This document shows, piece by piece, positions 35,917 to 44,575 of a stretch of DNA of 64,000 bases. Position 1 is the stretch's first letter. The number at the start of each line of letters is the position of its first letter. Source of the DNA: Betaproteobacteria bacterium (GTDB lineage Bacteria; Pseudomonadota; Gammaproteobacteria; Burkholderiales; SG8-41); assembly GCA_016868035.1 (NCBI GenBank), contig VGID01000016.1, forward strand, positions 1 through 64,000. Direction: 5' to 3'. Made by a program: the position numbers and the translations under genes. Below the pieces are notes generated by a model. That model worked only from the letters and a program-made list of their open reading frames with translations. It was not told where the DNA came from and did no database searches.

Positions 35917-36477
35917 ATGCGCGTCACCCGCATCCCCTACGGGGTCGAGCTGTACTTCCCGCCGCTGCGCGCGCCGGCCGCCGCCGCATCTGCCGCTGCT
36001 TTCGGCGCCGTCTGCCTCCTGCCCTCGCTGCTCGCGGCCGCGGCGCTCATCCCGCGCGACGCATCGGATGCGTATGGGCTGCTCGCGCTGGTGCTCCTTT
36101 CCGCCTTCGCCGTGCCCCTCGTCGCGTTCGGCGTGACCTTCCTCGCGCTTGCCGTCTACCTGATGGCGAACTCGCTCACGGTACAGGTTACCGCGGCTGC
36201 GATCCGCAGCCGGCGCAGCGTATTCGGCTGCGCGTTGAGCCCGCGCGAGCTTAGGAGAGGCGAGGTCGCGGCGATCGAACCGGAACCGGCCGCACGATAC
36301 CGGAACCTGCTGGGAGGAGAGCCAGGCTACCGGCTCATCGCACGCCCCGGCCCGCGGGCACCGGCCGGGCAGCGCGTCATGATCGTCGCGGAGGACCTGA
36401 AAGGGACGGGTAAGGTGAATGAAGTCCGCCGGCTGATCGAGTCGAGCATGCGGCTCGCCCCGCGCGCCGGTCAGTGA
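35917..36477 (+). CDS. Hypothetical membrane protein
   Basis: 186 aa with two hydrophobic segments; no recognised family. Confidence 0.6.
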   Translation: MRVTRIPYGVELYFPPLRAPAAAASAAAFGAVCLLPSLLAAAALIPRDASDAYGLLALVLLSAFAVPLVAFGVTFLALAVYLMANSLTVQVTAAAIRSRRSVFGCALSPRELRRGEVAAIEPEPAARYRNLLGGEPGYRLIARPGPRAPAGQRVMIVAEDLKGTGKVNEVRRLIESSMRLAPRAGQ

Positions 36478-36704
36478 TAGACGACCGGGACGTTCATCAG
36501 CACGTCGAAGCCCGCGAGAAACTCATCAACGCGCTCGATCGAAGCGTCCTCGTCGATCGCCTCGCGCATGGAGCGCACGAACCGGTCTGCCACGTCACCC
36601 TGGAAGAACGTGCCGCGCGCGGTTTGCTTGTCTACCAGCTCGTACGCATGCTGCGCGGGGTACTCCACCACGCAGTAGTTCTCGCTGTTGTAGATGATGT
36701 TCAT
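36471..36704 (-). CDS. DUF3567-family small protein
   Basis: MNIIYNSENYCVVEYPAQHAYELVDKQTARGTFFQGDVADRFVRSM, typical of a Burkholderiales family. Confidence 0.8.
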   Translation of the reverse strand: MNIIYNSENYCVVEYPAQHAYELVDKQTARGTFFQGDVADRFVRSMREAIDEDASIERVDEFLAGFDVLMNVPVVYH

Positions 36705-36866
36705 CGCCTCGCATGCCTCTCATGGGCGTACAACGGTGCGTGTTGCATAAAGGATGACACTATTCGCACCGCTTGGTTCGCCCCGATCGTGCAGTAATGC
36801 ACGTATTCACTGACATGGGGCGCGAACGGTCGTTTTCAAGGTACAAACGGTCGTGCGCAGGGCGCG

Positions 36867-36903
36867 TTTTCCGCTTCGATTTCCGGGTTTCGAGTCTCGA
36901 GTG
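36867..36903. repeat. Single-arm heptad module
   Basis: Minus strand CTCGAGA CTCGAAA CCCGGAA ATCGAAG CGGAAAA. Confidence 0.5.
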
Positions 36904-36982
36904 CGGCGATCTGGCTCAGAACCGGTACTGGACCGCCTTAAACCCGCGAAAGCGGCATGGGAATGCAAGCGCGCAACGCGAG

Positions 36983-37903
36983 TTATGCGCGGCGCCCGGG
37001 CATGCTTTCGGTGCCCGCGCGTCGCATCTGGCTCAGCGCGATGCCGCCAAGGATCAAGGCAAGCGCAGCGTACGCTTCGGCCCCGGGATGCTCGCGCATC
37101 AGCGTGACACCTGCAAATACCGCTACCAGCGGACCCAGGTAGTTGACGAGCGACATGAAGGTCGGCCCGGCCGAACTGATCAGCGTGAAATAGCATATCG
37201 TGGCGATCGCGGTCGGACCGACGCCGAGCCAGACGATGGATACGACCGAGGTGGCGCTCAGCTCGAGCGCCCACGGCTGGTCAACCACGAGCGCAAGCGG
37301 CAGCATCACCACAGCAGCGATCAGCAACGTGCCGGCAGAGGCGACCAGGAAATCGCTGCGGATGGTGACCCGCGCAATCACGGCGTTTGCAGCATAGCAC
37401 AGCGCGCCGCCGAGTACCGCCAGCTGCGACACGATCTGCAGCAGCGAGCCGCCGAGCCCGGCAAGCGCCGCCGGCCCCATCAACACGACGATGCCGAGAA
37501 AGCCCAGCACGAACCCCGCGAGCCTGTTGCGCGAAAGGGCATCCTCGGTAACGAACAGATGCGCGAGCAACAAGGTCGTGAGCGGCATGAATGCCATCAG
37601 AATGCCGGCGAGCGCGCTATCGACCACCTTCTGGCCCCACGTGATCAGGAAGAATGGAACCGCGTTGCCCACCAAGGCGAGCACCGCGTACGAGAGCCAG
37701 ACCCGCCCGAACGGGGGCAGCCTAAGCTTCAATGCTCGCACCATCACGATCACCACCAGCGCACCGATCGCGACCCGGCCGGCAACGACGGTCGCCGGCG
37801 GCGCGCTCGCCACGGCGAGCTTATTGAACATGAAGGACGACCCCCACATCGCGCCCAGCGAGAGCAGCAATACCCAATCGGTCGCGCTCCTATGGCTGGA
37901 CAT
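36983..37903 (-). CDS. DMT-family (EamA) transporter
   Basis: 306 aa; SLGAMWGSSFMFNKLAVASAPPATVVAGRVAIGALV. Confidence 0.88.
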   Translation of the reverse strand: MSSHRSATDWVLLLSLGAMWGSSFMFNKLAVASAPPATVVAGRVAIGALVVIVMVRALKLRLPPFGRVWLSYAVLALVGNAVPFFLITWGQKVVDSALAGILMAFMPLTTLLLAHLFVTEDALSRNRLAGFVLGFLGIVVLMGPAALAGLGGSLLQIVSQLAVLGGALCYAANAVIARVTIRSDFLVASAGTLLIAAVVMLPLALVVDQPWALELSATSVVSIVWLGVGPTAIATICYFTLISSAGPTFMSLVNYLGPLVAVFAGVTLMREHPGAEAYAALALILGGIALSQMRRAGTESMPGRRA

Positions 37904-37994
37904 CGGCGACAGCGAACGACACGGCGGGCGTGAAAGGAAGCGGGATACGACGTGACGACCCGGCCGCGGCGGCTCGATGCCGGCTGGACATGCC

Positions 37995-38597
37995 TCAATA
38001 GCCCTGCGGTCCGAACACGGTGATGCCGAGCCGGCGCTCCAGAGCGCGACCGAACCGATACTTCATCTCGGGGCCTTCGTACGTCATGGGCGGCGTGCCC
38101 AAGAAGCCGGTTTCCGGCTCCACCCGCAGGACCGTAAGAGACGGCCCGGGTTCCGCCAGGATCTGCGGCAGCGATTGACGCAGGGTCTCGATGCTTTCCA
38201 GGGTCCGCGCTTGCGGAAAGCCAGCGGCCCGCGCGAGCGCCGCATAGTCAGCCTGACCCTGATTGACCATCGGTACGGCACCGACGGTCTGATACACTCG
38301 ATTGTCCACCACGAAATGCTTGAGATTCCGGGGCGCCTGTCCGGCCTCGGTCAGCAAGCAGCCGAGGTTCATGCACAGCGACCCATCGGCATTCAAAACC
38401 CACACCGGCGTTTCGCGCAGCGCCAGGGCAAGTCCCAGCGCAAAACTTGCGGCGAACCCCATCGCGCCGTGCATGTAGAAACTGTCCTCGCTCTTCGTCA
38501 AGGCCCACCACTCGTTGGCGGCCATGCCCAGGGCGCAGACTACTACGGCGTCGCCGCGATGGGCGGCAAGCACGCTCAATGCTTCGTTCGTTTTCAT
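37995..38597 (-). CDS. Sulfopyruvate/phosphonopyruvate decarboxylase beta-subunit-like (ThDP C-terminal domain)
   Basis: MKTNEALSVLAAHRGDAVVVCALGMAANEWW; MGFAASFALGLALALRETPVWVLNADGSLCMNLG (GDG..N-like ThDP motif). Confidence 0.78.
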   Translation of the reverse strand: MKTNEALSVLAAHRGDAVVVCALGMAANEWWALTKSEDSFYMHGAMGFAASFALGLALALRETPVWVLNADGSLCMNLGCLLTEAGQAPRNLKHFVVDNRVYQTVGAVPMVNQGQADYAALARAAGFPQARTLESIETLRQSLPQILAEPGPSLTVLRVEPETGFLGTPPMTYEGPEMKYRFGRALERRLGITVFGPQGY

Positions 38598-39100
38598 GCG
38601 GTCTGCTCCCCTTTGACCAGCCGCCGCGTCAGAAAAGCGATGAAAGGACGCTTCTGCAGACGACAAGCCTCAAAAGCATCGGGGATGCTCGCGAGGTCTT
38701 GCGCCCGGTCGAAAACATGATACGGGAAATCGTACGTTCGCAGCAGCGGTAACATGCGCCGTCCCTGGACTTCCTGATAGATCCGGTGGTCATCGATTGA
38801 ACCGCGCAGGCTGACGACGCAGAATACCGGGATCTGATGGCGCAGGTTGAGCGTCGCAAGCTCTCCCGTGCAGGTCAGCAGTCCGGTCGCGCCCATCACG
38901 GCGACGGACCGCACCCCGCCGAAAAATGCGCCGCTGCAAATCGCTATCGCTTCCGCCTCGCGTGCGACGGGAACGTGCCGTATCGCGGGATCCGCCGCCA
39001 GTCGCCGGATCAGCGGGGCGACCCAATCATCCGGCAGCGTCGCCGCCAGACGCACGCCGCACTTCACCAGCTCGGAATGCAGCCGTTCGTTGACATCCAT
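38594..39100 (-). CDS. Sulfopyruvate decarboxylase alpha-subunit-like (ThDP N-terminal domain)
   Basis: 168 aa; ATLPDDWVAPLIRRLAADPAIRHVPVAREAEAIAICSGAFFGGVRSVAVMGATGLL; 4-nt overlap with beta. Confidence 0.78.
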   Translation of the reverse strand: MDVNERLHSELVKCGVRLAATLPDDWVAPLIRRLAADPAIRHVPVAREAEAIAICSGAFFGGVRSVAVMGATGLLTCTGELATLNLRHQIPVFCVVSLRGSIDDHRIYQEVQGRRMLPLLRTYDFPYHVFDRAQDLASIPDAFEACRLQKRPFIAFLTRRLVKGEQTA

Positions 39101-39115
39101 GGCGCGTCCTTTCGA

Positions 39116-40354
39116 TCAATGGGTCCGAATCGGCGGCAGATCGTGCGTGCCGTCGCCCGGTTTGCGTACCACCCGGCCATTGAACACGACGAGCGGCCGC
39201 GGGGGAAGGCAGGCAACCGGGTCATCAGCCGGGCCGCAATCCGCCACGGAAAACGAAGCAGCAGCCCCGGCCGTGCACCAGTCGGGCGAGACCGAAATTC
39301 CCATGGCAGCCGCGGCCCTTGAGCTGACGGACTCCAGAAGATAACGCGAGTCCGCGAGCTGGCCCGCCAAACCGAGAACCTGCGCCGCCAACAGCGGATC
39401 GGCGTTTCCCACCGGAAGAAAGGGATCCTGTACGTTGTCCGATCCGCAGGCCACGTTGACCTCGCCGGCAAGCAGCTCCGCCACCGGCGCGACGCCGCGC
39501 AAGCCCGAATCCCGACCTTGCAGGTAAAGGTTCGTCAGCGGCAAGGCAATCACGTGAATCTGCGCTTCGGCAATCAGCCGTATCGTCTCCGCGCGCGCGG
39601 CGGCAGGCGTGACCGACAACGAGCAGCAATGCGAGGCGGTCACCCGGCCCTGCAACCCGAAGCGCCGCGTCAGGCGGGCGAGCTCGGGCAGGTTCTGCAC
39701 CGCCGGATCGAGCGTCTCGTCGACGTGCAGGTCCACCATGGATCCCACGCGAACCGCGAGTTCCAGCATCCGCGTCATCAACGCGGAAGCTTCCGGCCCG
39801 CGGCTTCCGGTCGTCCCGCCGACGGCGTCGCACCCCCGTCCCAGCGCATCCTCCAGCATCCGCCACGATGCCTCGTCGTCGAGCGGCACACTCGCGGGCT
39901 GGAACGCCACAACTTGCACGGCAACGCGGTCGGCGAACATCTCTTTGAGCTCAAGCGCCGCCTCAACGTGGCGCAGCCCTACGATTCGGTCGACGTCTGC
40001 GTGCGTTCGCAACGCCGCAACCCCGTGCCGGATGGCCCACTCGATGACCCGGCGACCCCGCTGGACCAGATCCCGGGGCGTCAGAGCAGGCCGCAGCCGG
40101 GCAAACCGCGTCCGCGCGTCGACGAGATCCACAGCACCCCCGAGCACATCGGCCAGGCAGGCCTTGTCGAGGTGCAGATGCGGCTCGACGAGCCCCGGCA
40201 GCAGCAGGCGTCCTCCCGCGTCCCACTCCTCGCGCCCGCGTCCGGCGATCGTCACAGCGACGGCAGCGACTCGCCCACCGTCCATGGCGATATCCATCTT
40301 CGCCGCCGCGCCGGTGCCCCAAGGACAGGCATTGCGAATCACTAGGTCGTGCAC
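39116..40354 (-). CDS. Cytosine-deaminase-like amidohydrolase
   Basis: 412 aa; GGRLLLPGLVEPHLHLDKACLAD, GRVTASHCCSLS, ACGSDNVQDPFLPVG. Confidence 0.85.
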   Translation of the reverse strand: MHDLVIRNACPWGTGAAAKMDIAMDGGRVAAVAVTIAGRGREEWDAGGRLLLPGLVEPHLHLDKACLADVLGGAVDLVDARTRFARLRPALTPRDLVQRGRRVIEWAIRHGVAALRTHADVDRIVGLRHVEAALELKEMFADRVAVQVVAFQPASVPLDDEASWRMLEDALGRGCDAVGGTTGSRGPEASALMTRMLELAVRVGSMVDLHVDETLDPAVQNLPELARLTRRFGLQGRVTASHCCSLSVTPAAARAETIRLIAEAQIHVIALPLTNLYLQGRDSGLRGVAPVAELLAGEVNVACGSDNVQDPFLPVGNADPLLAAQVLGLAGQLADSRYLLESVSSRAAAAMGISVSPDWCTAGAAASFSVADCGPADDPVACLPPRPLVVFNGRVVRKPGDGTHDLPPIRTH

Positions 40355-40403
40355 GCCGATTTCCTCATGCGCTGGGGACCGACGCGCGCTCGCGCCCGAT
40401 AGG

Positions 40404-41393
40404 CTAGCGGTCGCCTTCGGCCTTGATCCCCGCGGTCGCGATCAGCTTGCCGTACTTCGCGTGCTCTGCCTTCAGGTACTCGCGGAAGTCAGCGGGTGAA
40501 CCGCCCAAGACGATGGAACCTCTGTTGGAGAATTGCTGCTCGACATCGCTCGTCTGCAGGGCGGCTGCGAACTCCCGGTTAAGACGTTCGACGACTGCCT
40601 GGGGCGTGCCGCCGGGTGCCCCGATTCCGGACCAGGTAGAAATGTCGTAACCAGAGACGCCGCTTTCAGCAATGGTGGGCAGTTCAGGCAGCGCGGCGAC
40701 CCGCTTCGCAGTGGTCACCGCCAGGGCGCGCAGTCTGCCGGACTGGATGAAAGGCAGGCTCGGCGCCATGATGTTGAACGAGGCTTGGATATTGCCGGCG
40801 ACGAGGTCGGTCAGGGTCTGGACGGATCCCCGGTACGGGACGTGTGTCATCCGTATCCCGGTCGTGTGCGAGAACAGTTCCGTGGCAATGTGGGCGAATC
40901 CGCCTATGCCGGAGGTACCGTAGGCGATCCCGCCCGGATTGCGCTTAGCGAGCGCGACGAACTGCTTCACTGTTTTCGCCGGCAACGACGGATGCACGAC
41001 CAGCACGCCCGGCGTGGAACCGACGAGAATCACCGGCACGAAGTCCCGCAGCGTGTCGTACGGCAGCTTGTAGAGATACGGATGCACGGCCCAGTTGCCG
41101 GAGGTCGTGAGCACCAGGGTGTAACCGTCGGCCGAGGCCCGCGCCACGATCTCCATGCCCACGACGCCGTTGGCGCCCGGGCGGTTATCTATTACCACCT
41201 GCTGGCCGAGCCGCGGCGCCACCTTCTCTGCGAGTATGCGCGCCTGGATGTCGGTCGCGCCGCCCGGCGGGAAGGGATTCACAATCCGGATCGTCTTCGA
41301 TGGATACGCGGCCTGCGCGCTCGCGTCATACGCGATGCCGGCACCGCCCGCTGCACTGATGACAACAAGCGCTACCAGGAATTTTGTGTTCAT
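40404..41393 (-). CDS. Tripartite tricarboxylate transporter substrate-binding protein (Bug/TctC)
   Basis: AAYPSKTIRIVNPFPPGGATDIQARILAEKVAPRLGQQVVIDNRPGANGVVG. Confidence 0.93.
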   Translation of the reverse strand: MNTKFLVALVVISAAGGAGIAYDASAQAAYPSKTIRIVNPFPPGGATDIQARILAEKVAPRLGQQVVIDNRPGANGVVGMEIVARASADGYTLVLTTSGNWAVHPYLYKLPYDTLRDFVPVILVGSTPGVLVVHPSLPAKTVKQFVALAKRNPGGIAYGTSGIGGFAHIATELFSHTTGIRMTHVPYRGSVQTLTDLVAGNIQASFNIMAPSLPFIQSGRLRALAVTTAKRVAALPELPTIAESGVSGYDISTWSGIGAPGGTPQAVVERLNREFAAALQTSDVEQQFSNRGSIVLGGSPADFREYLKAEHAKYGKLIATAGIKAEGDR

Positions 41394-41531
41394 GGACGTT
41401 CTCCTCGTTTCAGGTTATCGGCGCGAATCCGTAGCTGTGCCTGAACACCTCGGCATGATGTCCGCCGGCGGTACGAGGCCTGTAGTCAGCCGGTGCCACG
41501 CGTCGGGGCGCGAAGGCGGTACGGACAACGC

Positions 41532-42623
41532 TCATAACCGAAACCGATCTTCGCCAGAGAGCCCCTGCCCCATGAAATACTCCCCCGGAAGACTCGATCC
41601 GATGCCGCGGTCGCGCGCGACCTCGATGATGCGCTTGCAAAGGGTGGCAAATTGTATGCCCATGCCGGAGTTGTTACTGTGCCAGGTAATCTGTCTCGAC
41701 CCCATTCTCCCGAGAACTTTCCCTATGCACAGATCCGCAAGCTCAGCGACCCGGTCCCACGTCAAATACCCCTTCCGTATGGGGTTCAGGATTTCGGCCT
41801 GCGAGTCGTGCTTCAATTGGCTGATCGAATTGACGACCACGACATCGGCACGCCGTCCCACTTCGTCATCGAGTTCGCGGCGACGATCGAATCGAGGCGT
41901 TCCGATCATGCCGCACAGATGCACGCCCTGTTCCAGCCACTCGCCTTTTATCACCGGATCGGCTGAACTGGTGGCGGTGAACACAACGTCAGATCCGCGC
42001 ACGCACTTTTCCGCCGAGTCTACGGCCTTCGCCTTGACCTCGAACGTTTGCTCGACCCACCCGGCGAAGCGCCGCCGGCGCTCCTCGTGAACCGAATGCA
42101 CCTTCACCTCTTCGATGCCTGGCCTGATCGTCAAAAGGCCGGTGATCTGACCGACCGCCTGCTTGCCGGCACCGATGAGCCCTGCAACCTTGACATCCGC
42201 GCGACAGAGATACTTTGCAGCAAGCGCGGAAGTCGCGCCGACCCTCAGGGGAGACAGTGCGTCGTCGTGCACGATCCCCAGCAACTTCTTCGAACTCAGC
42301 TCCCAGACCAGCACCATGCCCGTATAGCCGGCGGGTGAAGCCTTGTGCGGCTCGCCTCCAGGCAGCGGGAAACTCATGTGACGGGCGCTCAGACGAGTCG
42401 CGGCGACGTTATGACAAGGTACCGCTCCAGGAATGATATTCAAGACGAACTGCGACCCCGCCTCGGTGCCACCGAGCGGGACTCGAAGCCATTCCCGGTT
42501 TATCGCTTGCGCGCGTTTGTGACCGAGATCCGCGTAGGCCTCCTCCATGAGCCGGACAGCCTCCGACATCGTGACCAGGCCACGCGTTTCCTCGCTGCGC
42601 AGGACGAGTACCGTATCGGACAT
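41532..42623 (-). CDS. Ornithine cyclodeaminase / mu-crystallin family protein
   Basis: 363 aa; VLRSEETRGLVTMSEAVRLMEEAYADLG, AGLIGAGKQAVGQITGLL. Confidence 0.88.
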   Translation of the reverse strand: MSDTVLVLRSEETRGLVTMSEAVRLMEEAYADLGHKRAQAINREWLRVPLGGTEAGSQFVLNIIPGAVPCHNVAATRLSARHMSFPLPGGEPHKASPAGYTGMVLVWELSSKKLLGIVHDDALSPLRVGATSALAAKYLCRADVKVAGLIGAGKQAVGQITGLLTIRPGIEEVKVHSVHEERRRRFAGWVEQTFEVKAKAVDSAEKCVRGSDVVFTATSSADPVIKGEWLEQGVHLCGMIGTPRFDRRRELDDEVGRRADVVVVNSISQLKHDSQAEILNPIRKGYLTWDRVAELADLCIGKVLGRMGSRQITWHSNNSGMGIQFATLCKRIIEVARDRGIGSSLPGEYFMGQGLSGEDRFRL

Positions 42624-42627
42624 ACGG

Positions 42628-43611
42628 TCAGGTCGCCTCCTCGTAGAGCTCGATCTTGTTGCCGTCCGGGTCCGCCACGTAAATGGTCCGCCCGTAGATC
42701 CCGTCGTGCAAATCCTGGAAGAACTTCACATGAGCGCGTTTCAGACGCTCGTTGATCCCCGCGACGTCGTGGACGCGGAACGCGATATGGTCGATCTGCA
42801 CCGGCTTGCCCGGGCCGCCGGTGGTGAGCGCAATACCCTGGTGGAAGGGCACGAACGGCCGGCCGTCCGCGAGCGGCTTGGCGCGCCGTTCGGTGAAGCC
42901 TAGCAACTCGGTGTAGAAGCGCTTGGAGGCCTCGAGGTCGGCGACCTGCAGCAGCATGTGCGCGAAACCCAGGGCGCGCGGCTTGCGCTGCGCGTCGAGC
43001 CACGCCGCCACCACGGCGGAATCCGCGATGCCGCAGAAATACTGGCCCCAGACCTTCAACGCGGTCTGCTCCCACTCCGCGTTGACGCCGGAGATGCAGT
43101 CGGTCACGGCAACGACGTCGTAGTCGCGCAGATACGCCTCGCGGATCGTCGTCTCCACGCACGCGTTCGTCGTGGTGCCAGTGACAAACAGCGTCTGCGT
43201 TCCGAGCATGCGGAGCAGTTGTTCCAGGCGCGTAGCGTAGAACGCGCCAAAACGATGCTTGCGTACAACCATGGACGAGTCGATCGCAGCGAGCTCCTTC
43301 AATTCTCCGATGATCTCCTCGTCCCACGTGCCGGCGAGTGCCGAGATCTGCTTGCGTTTCGCCGTGTGCGCAGCGAGCTTTTTCCTGGCGCGCACGGCGT
43401 CCGCCTGGAAGTGCTCCTGGACCGTCCAGATCACGGGCATGCCCGCCGCCCGGCAGCGTTCGACAAGCGCCTTCACCGCCGGCACGATCGCCGCCAGCCG
43501 TCTGGTGTCCACGCCCGAAATGCCGAGCGTGCCCTTCTCGTGCACGAAGGCGTTCTGCATGTCGATCACGAGCAGCGCACTCGTGCGCAGTTCCAATGCA
43601 TCGAGTTCCAT
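42628..43611 (-). CDS. Isochorismatase-type cysteine hydrolase fused to VOC/glyoxalase domain
   Basis: N-term TSALLVIDMQNAFV...GTTTNACVETTIREAYLRDYDVVAVTDCISG; C-term FAHMLLQVADLEASKRFYTELLGFTE...VADPDGNKIELYE. Confidence 0.88.
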   Translation of the reverse strand: MELDALELRTSALLVIDMQNAFVHEKGTLGISGVDTRRLAAIVPAVKALVERCRAAGMPVIWTVQEHFQADAVRARKKLAAHTAKRKQISALAGTWDEEIIGELKELAAIDSSMVVRKHRFGAFYATRLEQLLRMLGTQTLFVTGTTTNACVETTIREAYLRDYDVVAVTDCISGVNAEWEQTALKVWGQYFCGIADSAVVAAWLDAQRKPRALGFAHMLLQVADLEASKRFYTELLGFTERRAKPLADGRPFVPFHQGIALTTGGPGKPVQIDHIAFRVHDVAGINERLKRAHVKFFQDLHDGIYGRTIYVADPDGNKIELYEEAT

Positions 43612-43817
43612 CACTTGCTCTCCGGCTCGTTGTCGATGCCGAGCCTCCCCGCCCGGCCCCAGCTGTCCTTGGGCACGTCCTGAATGATGACGTGCAAGTG
43701 GTCGGGCTTGCAGCCGGCATGCTCGATCATCGCGTCCGTGATCGCAGCCACGAGCTTGCGCTTCTGCTCGACGGTGCGCCCGGTCCACAGTTGTACCGTT
43801 ACGACAGGCATGTGCAT
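43611..43817 (-). CDS. 4-oxalocrotonate tautomerase family protein
   Basis: 68 aa; MPVVTVQLWTGRTVEQKRKLVAAITDAMIEHAG with Pro after Met. Confidence 0.87.
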   Translation of the reverse strand: MHMPVVTVQLWTGRTVEQKRKLVAAITDAMIEHAGCKPDHLHVIIQDVPKDSWGRAGRLGIDNEPESK

Positions 43818-43895
43818 CTCCTTGCTTCTGAACGTGCCGGAACTCGAGGTCGGCAGGCGCCGCCCTGCGGGAGCGGCGATCGGTCTGAGGACATA

Positions 43896-44555
43896 CTACA
43901 CGCCCGCCTCGCGCAGCGCCTGCTCGCCCGCCCAGCCGGGCGCTATCGGCGCGAATCCCGTGGCGAAATTGCTCCCCGCGCGGTCCTCGCCGCGCGCGAG
44001 CCAGATCGGCCGATTCGCGTAGTTGACAAGCGGGTTCTCCTCCATCAGCAGCCGGTTGGGCCCGAAGCGCGGGTCGCGATTGTAGTGCGAGGTGGCGCAC
44101 ATGTAGCGGACGACGTAGTGCGCGCCCGGAGCGGGCGCCGGTGCAGCGTGCGCACGCTCGACCGCGGCGACCGCAGCCGTGCCGTCGTCCAGCGCCACGT
44201 CGACGACCACCCCGGCGAGCGGGTCGGCGGGCCAGTAGCGCCCCTCACGGCGCCGCGCTTCGAGCCAGCCGGCTGCGTCGAGGTAGAGCTCGCTGTCCCA
44301 CAACACGAGGTCGGGCCCGACGAGCGCCGCCACGGCATCGAGGAGTACGTCGCTTTCGCAGAGCTCGAGAAAGCGCCAGGCGTCGAGGAGCTGCGCCGCG
44401 CGCCCGAAAGGATTGTGCGCGCCGGAAAGCAGAGCCTGGCGTGGCGGCTTTGCCGCCAGCCGCTGCGCGGTTTGTGCGATGGCGTCGAGCAGCGCCGCGG
44501 GCAGTCGTTCCGCCAGCGCGGTGCAGCCTCTCGCGCGGAATTCTGCAACGTCCAT
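43896..44555 (-). CDS. Possible phytanoyl-CoA dioxygenase-like protein
   Basis: 220 aa; PhyH-like LLDAWRFLELCESDVLLDAVAALVGPDLVLWDSELY, RYMCATSHYNRDPRFGPNRLLMEENPLVNYANRPIWLARG; start inferred. Confidence 0.5.
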   Translation of the reverse strand: MDVAEFRARGCTALAERLPAALLDAIAQTAQRLAAKPPRQALLSGAHNPFGRAAQLLDAWRFLELCESDVLLDAVAALVGPDLVLWDSELYLDAAGWLEARRREGRYWPADPLAGVVVDVALDDGTAAVAAVERAHAAPAPAPGAHYVVRYMCATSHYNRDPRFGPNRLLMEENPLVNYANRPIWLARGEDRAGSNFATGFAPIAPGWAGEQALREAGV

Positions 44556-44575
44556 TGCGTTCCGTCTCCAGGGCC

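Noticed and set aside
36800-36866. Direct repeat ACGGTCGT (two copies) upstream of the DUF3567 gene
   Set aside because: Only 8 nt and two copies; not distinguishable from chance in GC-rich DNA.
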